From Paenibacillus endoradicis (GTDB taxonomy: Bacteria > Bacillota > Bacilli > Paenibacillales > Paenibacillaceae), in contig NZ_JANQBB010000004.1 in the NCBI RefSeq assembly GCF_024721975.1, positions 248,001 to 312,000 on the forward strand: a stretch of 64,000 bases of DNA, written 5' to 3'. The stretch's first letter is position 1; every line of letters begins with the position of its first letter. The translations under genes were made by a program, and so were the position numbers. This document shows positions 53,065 to 61,611 of the stretch, one piece after another. The notes beneath the pieces are model-generated. The model saw only the letters and a list, made by a program, of their open reading frames with translations. It ran no database searches and was not told where the DNA came from.

Positions 53065-53562
53065 ATGTTTGCAAAGCGAATAAAAAGAGATTCGGATCTG
53101 CTTTCTTATGTTTCGATTACTGCACCTGTTACAGGGAACATGTTTTCTATAGATGAAGTACAAGATGAAGCATTCTCACGTGGATATATGGGAGATGGCG
53201 TGGCATTTGATCCAATTGAAGGAACAGTTATGGCACCGATTAGCGGTAGAATATCTTATGTTGTAGAGACGAAGCATGCTATTGTGATCGAACATGCCTC
53301 AGGACTACAATTTCTTATTCATATCGGAATAGATACCGTTGATTTACAAGGCGAAGGCTTTGAGGTTTTCGTGAAATATGGAGATCAAGTATCAGTGGGA
53401 GAGCTACTTATTACCTTTGATTTGGATCGTATTAAAACTGCAGGATATAAGCCCCATGTACTTGTCGTTGTTATCGGAGAGAAGAATATAGATCATATAG
53501 AATGTGATTTTCGTAATGTTGTTATTGCTGAGCCCCATGCATTCCGGGTTGTATTGAGCTAA
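53065..53562 (+). CDS. PTS glucose-family EIIA protein
   Basis: 165 residues, the size of free-standing EIIA-Glc (Crr). The start is ATG 53065 after GAGAGGGA; the frame to 53029 overlaps the previous gene. The motif LQFLIHIGIDTVDLQGEGFE contains the phosphoacceptor His (in IHIGIDTV) and the second His lies in IVIEHASG. It passes phosphate from HPr to the EIIB domain encoded next. Confidence 0.92.
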   Translation: MFAKRIKRDSDLLSYVSITAPVTGNMFSIDEVQDEAFSRGYMGDGVAFDPIEGTVMAPISGRISYVVETKHAIVIEHASGLQFLIHIGIDTVDLQGEGFEVFVKYGDQVSVGELLITFDLDRIKTAGYKPHVLVVVIGEKNIDHIECDFRNVVIAEPHAFRVVLS

Positions 53563-53583
53563 ATCAGAGCGGAGGCATTCGTA

Positions 53584-55065
53584 ATGTTGTTTAGATACTT
53601 ACAAAGTATTGGAAAGTCATTAATGCTACCGGTGGCAGTATTACCTGCAGCAGCTATTCTATTCCGATTTGGCAACATTGATTATGCGAGTGACTTTCAT
53701 CTAGGTAGCCTAGGCGTTTGGATAAATACATATATTGCTCCCTTTTTAGATGCAGGTGGTTCTGCGATATTTGATAACTTGCCCCTTATTTTTGCTATTA
53801 GTATTGGTATAGGAATTGGCGGAGATGCTGTAGCAGCACTATCCGCTGTCATTGCATTTCTGGTCATGGATTATGTTTTTCAAAATGTGATTATCGTTTT
53901 TAGTGAATGGCCGATGTTGAATGATGAAATTGATATGGGAGTCATGGGGGGCATTATTTCGGGCATCATAGCTTCGTATTTCTACAAGCGATTTCACCAA
54001 ATTCAATTGCCAGAATGGCTAGGTTTTTTTTCTGGCAAGCGCTTTGTTCCGATTGTAACTTCTGTTGCTATGGTGTTTATTGCTATAGGATTAGGTTTAA
54101 TCTGGGGACCAGTTCAAGCTACATTTAATTCAATAGGACAGAACATTACAGATTTAGGTGGCATAAGTGCTTTTATCTATACGACACTAAATCGTTTACT
54201 AATTCCGTTTGGGCTACATCATGTCTTAAATAATATTGCGTGGTTTCAAGTTGGTACATATGTTAATGCAGCTGGACAGGTCTACCAAGGAGATATTGAT
54301 CGTTTCTTTGGTGGAGACCCAGAAGCAGGATTATATATGACAGGTTTCTTCCCGATTATGATGTTTGCTCTGCCTGCAGCAGCATTAGCTATTGTACATA
54401 CAGCCAAAAAAGAGAACAAAAAATATATTTCCTCTATATTTATTAGTGCAGCATTAGCCTCATTTCTAACTGGAATTACAGAACCATTAGAGTTTGCCTT
54501 TATGTTTACTGCTCCATTACTTTATGCCGCTCATGCTATATTATCGGGGATTAGTGCTTACGTAGTAACGGAGTTAGGAATTAGACATGGCTTTGGCTTC
54601 TCAGCAGGTTTTATTGATTATGTGCTTAATTATCCGCTTGCGGAGAAGCCTTTATTAATTATACCGATAGGACTGGCTTTTAGTGTTATTTATTACACGC
54701 TATTTCGGTTTATGATTGTACGTTTTAACATCATAACGCCAGGTAGGGAGTCTAACTTAGGAAGCGATAATAGATTACTCCCTGCATTTCCTACAGTATC
54801 AGCGACAAAAAATACGAGAAATAAGACATTTACTGAACAGGCTAATAATGTAATAGAGGCTCTTGGTGCCATAACGAATATAGAAAGTATTGATGCTTGT
54901 ATTACCCGTTTAAGAGTCGTCGTGCATAGAGAGCAAGAAGTTAACGATAAGAGATTGAAAGAGCTAGGTGCCGCTGGAGTCATTCGCCTAGGTAAAGGCT
55001 CCATTCAAGTTGTGTTTGGAATGGAAGCTGAAAAGCTTAAAGATTATATTAAAACTAAAATATAG
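53584..55065 (+). CDS. nagP: PTS EIICB, N-acetylglucosamine-type
   Basis: 493 residues. The EIIC domain (1-~385) has about ten helices, PVAVLPAAAILFRFG at the start and LNRLLIPFGLHHVLNNIAWFQ, a block that resembles NagE/NagP (PxGLHH) rather than glucose PtsG. GITEPLEFAFMFTAPLLYA holds the substrate-binding Glu. EIIB follows (about 415-493) with the phosphoacceptor Cys in SIDACITRLRVVV. It imports and phosphorylates N-acetylglucosamine or a near sugar, with EIIA and HPr supplied by flanking genes. GGAGG precedes the ATG. Confidence 0.88.
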   Translation: MLFRYLQSIGKSLMLPVAVLPAAAILFRFGNIDYASDFHLGSLGVWINTYIAPFLDAGGSAIFDNLPLIFAISIGIGIGGDAVAALSAVIAFLVMDYVFQNVIIVFSEWPMLNDEIDMGVMGGIISGIIASYFYKRFHQIQLPEWLGFFSGKRFVPIVTSVAMVFIAIGLGLIWGPVQATFNSIGQNITDLGGISAFIYTTLNRLLIPFGLHHVLNNIAWFQVGTYVNAAGQVYQGDIDRFFGGDPEAGLYMTGFFPIMMFALPAAALAIVHTAKKENKKYISSIFISAALASFLTGITEPLEFAFMFTAPLLYAAHAILSGISAYVVTELGIRHGFGFSAGFIDYVLNYPLAEKPLLIIPIGLAFSVIYYTLFRFMIVRFNIITPGRESNLGSDNRLLPAFPTVSATKNTRNKTFTEQANNVIEALGAITNIESIDACITRLRVVVHREQEVNDKRLKELGAAGVIRLGKGSIQVVFGMEAEKLKDYIKTKI

Positions 55066-55145
55066 TATATGCTTTCGAGGTGAACTTTTCGTTAACAGAG
55101 AAGTTTATTCAGAAGGTAAACAAAAAGTTTTAAGGAGTGCTATAG

Positions 55146-55400
55146 TTGCAAAAAACATATCAGGTAATGAGTGTGTCAGGCATTCATGCTCGACCTGCGC
55201 AAAAAATTGCTGAAGTTGCACAGAGGTATACAGACGATGTTCATCTCGTTAAAGGTGGACAAATGTATAATGCCAAAAGCTTATTAATGATTCTATCTAT
55301 GGGTGTAAGATATAAGGAAGAAATTACAGTAATGGCTACAGGTGAAGGATCTGAACTGATTATTGACGAGATTGGTTATTTATTATGTAATAAGCAATAA
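55146..55400 (+). CDS. HPr-family phosphocarrier protein
   Basis: 84 residues. The start is TTG 55146, after AAGGAG. The active-site His is in VSGIHARPAQKIAEVAQR, and the regulatory Ser (HPr kinase site) is in NAKSLLMILSMGV. The length and the Ser motif match HPr, with L-M-I where most HPr have I-M-G, so it is a diverged second HPr dedicated to this operon rather than the housekeeping PtsH. The TTG start may keep its level low. Confidence 0.88.
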   Translation: MQKTYQVMSVSGIHARPAQKIAEVAQRYTDDVHLVKGGQMYNAKSLLMILSMGVRYKEEITVMATGEGSELIIDEIGYLLCNKQ

Positions 55401-55457
55401 GATGAAGTTCAGTAATATAAAATCAAAGTAACTCATTTATCGAAAGTAATTTAGATC

Positions 55458-55494
55458 AAAACGGATGCTCCCCTTATGGGAAGCATCCGTTTTG
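55458..55494. terminator. bidirectional Rho-independent terminator
   Basis: AAAACGGATGCTCCC pairs with GGGAAGCATCCGTTTT (one bulge) around a short loop, closing the PTS operon and the convergent GNAT gene. Confidence 0.85.
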
Positions 55495-55527
55495 ATTTCA
55501 CTAGACAAATCGAAAACTACAAAATTA

Positions 55528-56103
55528 TTAATTAACTATTAGTGAAAACATAATTACGTCTAAAAAATAATTAGATACACTATGCATTACATATTGCCTT
55601 AGGTAACCATCTTGCTCAAAACCAAGTTTTATTAATAACTTGATGGAAGCAATATTACCTGGAATAACTTCAGCTTGAATTCTATGTAAGCTAATGTTTT
55701 CCTTACTGAATTCAAGAATGGCATTCAGAGCTTCAGTCATTATACCCTGATTCCATAAACCACTCTGCAAATCATAACCGATGGTAAGAGGAAAACGAGG
55801 GAGATCATCAAAGGTGCCTCTTACTGGCATCAATAATACAGTTCCTATAAGACTATTATCATTATGTAAAGAAATACCCCAAGGAATTAGCTTTTTTTCT
55901 TCATAAAGTTTATTCCAAGAGTTAAACAATATTGAAGATTCTTCTAAAGAAGAAGGACCGTCCCAATCTGAATATTTATAGACGTTTGGATCTTGGTAAT
56001 AATGATAAAAGTCTTTTGCATCATTGCTCGTAATTTTTCTAAGAGATAGGTTTTTTGTTTGAATAGATGGGAATGATTCGAAAATGTTTTTCTGGATGTA
56101 CAT
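55528..56103 (-). CDS. GNAT-family acetyltransferase (RimJ/RimL type)
   Basis: 191 residues: IQTKNLSLRKITSNDAKDFY at the start, LTIGYDLQSGLWNQGIMTEA as the acetyl-CoA region and RIQAEVIPGNIASIKLLIKL, with GFEQDGYLRQYV after it. This is the ribosomal-protein or antibiotic-type N-acetyltransferase pattern. I choose ATG 56103, eight bases after AAAGAG; a GTG nine bases earlier is within that site. Single gene. Substrate unknown. Confidence 0.87.
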   Translation of the reverse strand: MYIQKNIFESFPSIQTKNLSLRKITSNDAKDFYHYYQDPNVYKYSDWDGPSSLEESSILFNSWNKLYEEKKLIPWGISLHNDNSLIGTVLLMPVRGTFDDLPRFPLTIGYDLQSGLWNQGIMTEALNAILEFSKENISLHRIQAEVIPGNIASIKLLIKLGFEQDGYLRQYVMHSVSNYFLDVIMFSLIVN

Positions 56104-56549
56104 TGTTTTCACTCTTTCTAAAACGAAGCTTCAGTATGGATTTTCATTATCGTTAATATAAACGAGTTAAGAGGTATATAACCTCGTACAATTGTTATGC
56201 GATGACTTAGTGATTTCGATATCTATTTTAATGGATAAAACATAATGTTTAATTAAAATAAACTTAATTTTTGTGATTTATCATATTGCTGTATTAAATT
56301 GTTTGATTCTATTCAACTTGGTGTATAAGGAAGTAGTGGTTCATAATAGGATGCTAAGCTTAGGCGCGACTACCATAGAAGTTACTTGAGTAATGATGCA
56401 TGCAATTAGACAATAGCGGCATAATATTACTATAATAAATTACTCAATAAACATGAAATAAATATTTATTGAGCTACATGAAACATTTTATTAAGTATTT
56501 ACGTTTATTAATTAAGAAGCGCAATAAATATAATATAGGAGTGAATATA
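56104..56549. other. AT-rich intergenic region with a small hairpin
   Basis: About 445 bases between the divergent GNAT and lipoprotein genes. An inverted repeat CTCAATAAA (56443-56451) / TTTATTGAG (56465-56473) lies about 75 bases before the lipoprotein ATG. I find no gene or known RNA here. Confidence 0.5.
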
Positions 56550-57038
56550 ATGAATAAAAAAATGATGATTATTATGTTAATTACAGTGTTAAGTGTAATT
56601 ATTACAGCTTGCTCTGGAAACAATGCACCTAAAGTAGAGTCAAAGTTGACTGCAAAAGAAATGGCAGATCAAATGTTTAAGGTAGTTGAACAACCAAAAC
56701 TAATGGAATTATCAACTCAAGAAGAAGTGAAGACATTTTACACTTTAGATGTTGCTAAGCTTGAAGATTATGAAATCAGAGTACCATTAATGAACGTTCA
56801 GACAAATGAGCTTGCAATTTTAAAAGTAAAAGATGCTAAAGATATTGCTGAAGTCGAAGCAGCATTAAAAGCAAGAGCAGAAGTTGTACAAAAGCAATTT
56901 GAGACGTATCTTCCTGACCAATACGAAAATGCTAAAAACTATAAACTAATTACAAAAGGTAACTATGTAATGATGGTTATTTCTGATAAGGCAGACGATC
57001 TTGTAAAAGTATATGAAGGTTTCTTTGAAGAAAAATAA
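56550..57038 (+). CDS. DUF4358-like lipoprotein
   Basis: 162 residues. The start is ATG 56550, after TAGGAGTG; the longer frame to 56469 lacks a site. The signal peptide ends in a lipobox (TACSGN). The rest (LTAKEMADQMFKVVEQPKLM, DYEIRVPLMNVQTNELAILK, DAKDIAEVEAALKARAEVVQ, YVMMVISDKADDLVKVYEGF) matches the DUF4358 pattern of small Firmicute lipoproteins, whose function is unknown. Single gene with a terminator. Confidence 0.75.
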   Translation: MNKKMMIIMLITVLSVIITACSGNNAPKVESKLTAKEMADQMFKVVEQPKLMELSTQEEVKTFYTLDVAKLEDYEIRVPLMNVQTNELAILKVKDAKDIAEVEAALKARAEVVQKQFETYLPDQYENAKNYKLITKGNYVMMVISDKADDLVKVYEGFFEEK

Positions 57039-57057
57039 AGGTTTGTATTAAATTAAG

Positions 57058-57116
57058 AAAGACCGCTTGCAAAAGTTGAAGCTATTACAGCATCAGCTAG
57101 TGCAGTCGGTCTTTTT
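57058..57116 (+). terminator. Rho-independent terminator after the lipoprotein gene
   Basis: AAAGACCG pairs with CGGTCTTT around a long loop with internal AGCT pairing, followed by T residues. Confidence 0.7.
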
Positions 57117-57286
57117 ATTGTTGAGTAGATATAAAAAATCTTCATACTCCCACTCTGTTGTGAAATTAGTAAATTTTATATAAAATCAAATAATGGAATA
57201 TACATCAATAGTGCGGACAAACGTTTAGAATTACATATGAAAACCTAGTTGAGTAGCAATTATTCTATATAAATGAGGTCTCTCCA

Positions 57287-58414
57287 GTGATGAAAAATGA
57301 ACAGTTAACAGTACATGCGTTGTCTGAGATCGATAACCTTAAAGTTCATGGAAGAACAACAGGATTACTATCTCCTTTAACATTATTTTGGACAGGAAGC
57401 GGAATTGAACTTAACGTTAAAGGATCTGAGCTGTGGATTGAAGTAGAGGCACAATATGATCAATATGAGGCTTGGATAAGTATACTCATTAATAACGTTC
57501 CGATTAGTAGACTAATGCTTACAGAAGGCAGACACTGGATTTGCGTATTCCGAGGTATGAATGATCAGCACATCAAAAATGTTCGTATCGTTAAAGATGT
57601 TCAGCCTATGAGTGAAGATGCTCATTGTTGTTTGCAAATTCATGCGGTAAAGTGTGATGGTCAACTTTTACCAGTTGAGGACAAGCCTTATAAGATTGAA
57701 TTTATAGGAGATAGTATTACTTCTGGTGAAGGTATTATAGGAGCGAAGTCAGAAGAAGACTGGATTCCGATGTGGTTCAGTGCGATCCATAATTATACTA
57801 GAATTACAGCAGACGCTTTGAATGCAGAATATCGTGTTATTGCTCAAAGTGGATGGGGTGTACTTACGAGTTGGGACAATAAACCCCATGCGAATATTCC
57901 AGCTTATTATGAGCAAGTTTGTGGTGTTCTAACTGGAGAAGCTAACGAATCGTTAGGAGCATTTGATGAAAATAATTTCGCTGCTTGGCAACCTGATGTT
58001 GTCGTTGTTAATCTAGGTACTAATGACAATGGTGCTTTCTATTCGCCAGAGTGGAAAGATGAAACAACAGGGAGGATATATAAACAACGATTATATGATG
58101 ACGGTAGCTATAATGAGGAAGATTTGAAAGCCTTTGAAGTGGCTGCCGAGAACTTCCTTATAAAACTTAGAATATATAATCGAAATGCGCATATCGTATG
58201 GGCTTATGGCATGATCGGTATACCAATGATGCCAGCAATCTATCGAGCAGTGGATAGCTATGTTCAGAAGACCGGAGATAACAAAGTTTCTGTTCTTCAA
58301 CTTCCGAATATGACAGAAGATACAGTAGGATCAAGAAGTCATCCTGGAGCTCTTGCACATGAAAGAACTGCTGACGAATTATCAAGATATATTAGAGAAC
58401 TATTATCTTTGTAG
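57287..58414 (+). CDS. SGNH/GDSL esterase, CE2-like
   Basis: 375 residues without a signal peptide. An N-terminal beta-sandwich (about 1-130) precedes the SGNH domain: EFIGDSITSGEG with the nucleophile Ser, SGWGVL (Gly), LGTNDNG (Asn) and the catalytic His in SRSHPGALAHE. The two-domain order is that of carbohydrate esterase family 2 (acetylxylan esterases), where the N-terminal jelly roll binds carbohydrate. It likely removes acetyl groups from an oligosaccharide taken into the cell. Start could be GTG 57287 or the next ATG (57290); GAGGT precedes both. Confidence 0.85.
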   Translation: MMKNEQLTVHALSEIDNLKVHGRTTGLLSPLTLFWTGSGIELNVKGSELWIEVEAQYDQYEAWISILINNVPISRLMLTEGRHWICVFRGMNDQHIKNVRIVKDVQPMSEDAHCCLQIHAVKCDGQLLPVEDKPYKIEFIGDSITSGEGIIGAKSEEDWIPMWFSAIHNYTRITADALNAEYRVIAQSGWGVLTSWDNKPHANIPAYYEQVCGVLTGEANESLGAFDENNFAAWQPDVVVVNLGTNDNGAFYSPEWKDETTGRIYKQRLYDDGSYNEEDLKAFEVAAENFLIKLRIYNRNAHIVWAYGMIGIPMMPAIYRAVDSYVQKTGDNKVSVLQLPNMTEDTVGSRSHPGALAHERTADELSRYIRELLSL

Positions 58415-58444
58415 TAATTACTGAAAAGTGCTATAGCCGAATTA

Positions 58445-58486
58445 GGATACATTTCTTTGATTTATCAAAGGGGTATATCCTTTTTT
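58445..58486 (+). terminator. Rho-independent terminator after the esterase gene
   Basis: AGGATACATTTCTTTGA pairs with TCAAAGGGGTATATCCT, with small mismatches, followed by TTTTTT. Confidence 0.8.
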
Positions 58487-58649
58487 ACTATTGTCAAAAG
58501 TAATTGTATTGAGTAATAAAAATAGATATTATAACTTAAATTTCATAATCCAATTAGTGCTGGAGTGTAAAAAAGGTTATGATTGTAGTAATGTAGATGA
58601 ATGTATCATTCATGTAATAAATAACTGGTAGAGAGCAGGATATAATGGA

Positions 58650-60200
58650 ATGACAGATAATCAGCAGCAGCGTTACCGCTTTAGCGAAGCACCAATATGG
58701 AATCTTAACCGCAGTTACTATGAAGAAGAAGGACTTAAGGCATGGAACAATGACCAAGTTCCTCAATATATAACGAGTAACCCAATGATTGCAACTGCCT
58801 ATGCAGAAATGATCTTTGGTTTACTTCAAGATCAGGCGAACAAGGGCAACAATACTGAGCCTGTTGTAATTGTAGAGTTAGGTGCAGGTGCTGGTCGACT
58901 TGCGTATCATGTGCTAGTAGAGCTATGTAAGTTGAGAGACTTTGCGTCGATAACACTACCGCCATTCCGCTATGTTATGACGGATTTGGCGATGAATAAC
59001 GTTATAGCATGGAAGGAACATCCTGCTCTGCAAGATTTCATTGCAGAAGGTATTGTTGACTTTGCAAAATTTGATGCTGTTAATGATACAGAGCTGAATC
59101 TAGTAGCATCGAATATTACGATTGGTGCAGGAGAACTGCAGCAGCCATTAATTATTGTTGCCAATTACTTCTTTGATGGTATTCCACAAGAGCTTCTATA
59201 TGTTGGCGACGGTCATATATATGAAGCAGATGTGTTTGTTGATTATCCAGAGCAGGCGGATTCACTTAAACCATCAGAAGTATTAGATCAATTATCTTTA
59301 CGATATGAGTATCGTCTTGCACCAGAGTATGAACAAGAAGACTTTGCTTATCGCAATGTCATTGCCACATATCAGGAGCAATTAGAAGATTCACATATTC
59401 TATGGCCGTCATCTGGCTTGAAGTGTTTAGAACGTCTGAACCAATTAACTCAGTCAGGTTTTGTATTAATTACAGCTGACAAAGGAGATAACCTATTAGA
59501 TAGCTTTAAATTTGCCGAACCGCCAGAGTTGGTTCTTCATGGAGCATTTTCATTTACAGCTAACTATCATGCCTTTGTACAAGCCTACGAAGAAAGCGGA
59601 GCGATGGTGTTATTTCCACCGCATCACTATAAAAATTTGAATGTTGGTTGTTTCTTGAATGTGGACATGCCAAAAAGTTATACGAATACAAGATTAGCGT
59701 ATCACAGATTTGTTGAACGATTTGGTCCAGAAGAATTCTTCAGTTTGAAAGAATGGGTAGATCGTCGAATTGATACGATGGGTATACAGCAGATATTAAG
59801 CTTTTGGCGTTTGGGCGGATACGATGCGGAATTTTTCATACAAAGTGCTAGGCAGATTTCTAGTTTATTGCCAGATGCCAACGATGAAGAATTAGCTGAT
59901 CTTGCAAGTGGGATACAAATCATGTGGTCTTCGTACTATGTGATGGAACAAAAGTATGACTTAGCACTCGATGCTGGATTAATACTATTTGAGATGGACA
60001 TGTACGAACAATCGAAATATTTCTTGGAGATATCGATTAATTCAGATGAAGATGAAATTGTCTCAACCGTTTATTACGGTCTAGCTGTTTGTTGCTTCGA
60101 AATGGAATTAGCTGAAGAGGGATTAGAATACACGAAAAAATTATTGGAACTTGAGCCTGATAATGAAGACGCAATGGCGATCATTCATAGTTTTGAGTAA
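58650..60200 (+). CDS. MidA/NDUFAF7-like SAM-dependent methyltransferase with TPR tail
   Basis: 516 residues. The N-terminal two-thirds shows the SAM-binding motif VVIVELGAGAGRLAYHVLVE, FRYVMTDLAMNN and LIIVANYFFDGIPQELLY (an N-Y/E-F-x-D-x-P-like catalytic region), as in MidA/DUF185 protein-arginine methyltransferases. From about residue 430 the chain becomes helical, with TPR-like repeats (YFLEISINSDEDEIVSTVYY, AEEGLEYTKKLLELEPDNED). The fusion with TPR is not usual for MidA. The target in this organism, which is unlikely to have complex I, is unknown. Single gene, ATG start with a weak AGCAGGA site. Confidence 0.7.
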   Translation: MTDNQQQRYRFSEAPIWNLNRSYYEEEGLKAWNNDQVPQYITSNPMIATAYAEMIFGLLQDQANKGNNTEPVVIVELGAGAGRLAYHVLVELCKLRDFASITLPPFRYVMTDLAMNNVIAWKEHPALQDFIAEGIVDFAKFDAVNDTELNLVASNITIGAGELQQPLIIVANYFFDGIPQELLYVGDGHIYEADVFVDYPEQADSLKPSEVLDQLSLRYEYRLAPEYEQEDFAYRNVIATYQEQLEDSHILWPSSGLKCLERLNQLTQSGFVLITADKGDNLLDSFKFAEPPELVLHGAFSFTANYHAFVQAYEESGAMVLFPPHHYKNLNVGCFLNVDMPKSYTNTRLAYHRFVERFGPEEFFSLKEWVDRRIDTMGIQQILSFWRLGGYDAEFFIQSARQISSLLPDANDEELADLASGIQIMWSSYYVMEQKYDLALDAGLILFEMDMYEQSKYFLEISINSDEDEIVSTVYYGLAVCCFEMELAEEGLEYTKKLLELEPDNEDAMAIIHSFE

Positions 60201-60266
60201 AGTTCAATTGTAGTAGATGAGGGTCAATGCATTGGAATTGAACCGAGTATCTTTTGTAGCGTAATG

Positions 60267-60308
60267 AAAACGGCTCTTTTGGCATGAAATGTGCTGAGCC
60301 GTTTTTTT
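60267..60308 (+). terminator. Rho-independent terminator after the methyltransferase gene
   Basis: AAAACGGCTC pairs with GAGCCGTTTT around a 19-base loop, followed by seven T residues. Confidence 0.85.
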
Positions 60309-60314
60309 CATCTA

Positions 60315-60431
60315 TTAGAGTTCTTTATCTAGTTGTTTACCAATAGCTTCTCCACGATGCTCGCTATCAATAACAAGCCCGCAAATTTCAACAAAGGGTG
60401 CCGATTCGATTGAAAATATGAGTATGAGCGC
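60315..60431 (-). pseudogene. C-terminal fragment of a GNAT acetyltransferase gene
   Basis: On the minus strand a 38-codon frame encodes SIESAPFVEICGLVIDSEHR, then GEAIGKQLDKEL and a stop. This is the acetyl-CoA-binding segment of GNAT enzymes (I-x-G-L-V-I-D-x-x-H-R-G-x-G-I-G-K-x-L). Both the N-terminus and the C-terminus are missing, and the G-x-G-I-G loop has G-E-A-I-G. It is a short decayed remnant with no ribosome site. Confidence 0.55.
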
Positions 60432-60492
60432 GCTTTACTAAAATATATTCATGCCAGTCAATTATTCACTTGTCAGCATGACAGATTGCTGT

Positions 60493-60542
60493 TATTATCA
60501 TAGTGACTTATTAAACGCGTTTAATAAGTCACTATGATAATA
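60493..60542 (+). promoter_or_regulatory. perfect 50-bp palindrome before the ROK gene
   Basis: An uninterrupted, exact 50-base palindrome is centred at 60517/60518 (core TTATTAAACGCGTTTAATAA; outer arms begin TATTATCATAGTGAC). It ends one base before the AGGTGGGG ribosome site of the ROK regulator gene. The core is a plausible ROK operator. Its length far exceeds a single operator, and as RNA it would form a 25-bp hairpin. Confidence 0.7.
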
Positions 60543-60555
60543 GGTGGGGAGTACA

Positions 60556-61590
60556 GTGAGCGATCAACGACTTACTTCGCAACATACGAAATTAGCCATT
60601 ATAGGTGCTATTCGAACTGCATTGTTAGCACAAGGAAATGCTACGAAGATTGAATTAAGTCACAAGCTAAACATAAGTTTTCCGACGATAAGCAAATTTC
60701 TCGCTTTAATGGAAAGTACGGGTGAAGTAGTATCTGTTGGACTTGATTCATCCAGTGGGGGAAGAAGAGCAAAGCGATACACATATAATCCGAATTATAT
60801 GCTAGGTTTAGCTATTATTTTGGAGAAAAGTGAAACGAATTATAAAGTTTTTAATTGCTTAGGCAATGTTATTGATCAAGGTAGTACAGATAGTATTCTC
60901 CTCAAAGAGCTATCACATCTGATCACGTTTATTAAGAGTAAAAAAGATCTATATCCTACCATTTATACGGTGTCAATTGGTGTTCCAGGTGCAGTCGAAA
61001 ATGGAAAAGTATTTTATATTCAAGGGTATGAAAATTATCAAAATGTTGATTTAAAACAGTTAGTAGAGGAGCAATTATCAATTGCTACTGTCATTGAAAA
61101 TGATATGAATGCTGCAGTCATCGGTTATATGGCACAAAGAAAAATGAGTGAAGACGTATCCTTATTTTATTTGTATCTTGGACAAAATGGACCGGGTGCA
61201 GGTATCGTTGTTAATGGTCATATTGTACGTGGTAAAACGTTCTTCTCAGGAGAAGTTCAATTTATTCCACAATATAATGATCGTAACTTCTTAGAAGCAT
61301 TAACAAGTGAAGATGATGAATCGACAAACAACAAACATTTAGATAAGCGAGTTGATGCGATTAGTCGATTAGTAGGATCAGTCACATCGATCTTAAATCC
61401 ACATTATTTTATTGTTTGTGAAGAGGAAATAGACACTACTATGCTTCAACAAATTACTGAGCGAAGTTCGACATACGTACCGAAAGAACATCTTCCACTA
61501 TTAGCTGCAAGTAGCTTGAAAGATGATTATTTGAGTGGATTACAGAGTTTAGGATTAAGTGTATTGATGTCGCAACAAATAGAAGACTAA
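60556..61590 (+). CDS. ROK-family transcriptional regulator
   Basis: 344 residues. The start is GTG 60556, after AGGTGGGGA. An N-terminal winged helix (AIIGAIRTALLAQGNATKIE, then LSHKLNISFPTISKF) precedes a ROK sugar-kinase-like domain (SIGVPGAVENGKVFYIQG; ENDMNAAVIGYM; YLYLGQNGPGAGIVVNGHI). The zinc-binding Cys cluster of ROK kinases is absent, as in some regulators that only sense sugars. It is followed at 21 bases by an MFS gene, which it likely controls from the adjacent palindrome. Confidence 0.9.
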   Translation: MSDQRLTSQHTKLAIIGAIRTALLAQGNATKIELSHKLNISFPTISKFLALMESTGEVVSVGLDSSSGGRRAKRYTYNPNYMLGLAIILEKSETNYKVFNCLGNVIDQGSTDSILLKELSHLITFIKSKKDLYPTIYTVSIGVPGAVENGKVFYIQGYENYQNVDLKQLVEEQLSIATVIENDMNAAVIGYMAQRKMSEDVSLFYLYLGQNGPGAGIVVNGHIVRGKTFFSGEVQFIPQYNDRNFLEALTSEDDESTNNKHLDKRVDAISRLVGSVTSILNPHYFIVCEEEIDTTMLQQITERSSTYVPKEHLPLLAASSLKDDYLSGLQSLGLSVLMSQQIED

Positions 61591-61611
61591 CACAGGGGAG
61601 CACAGATACCA

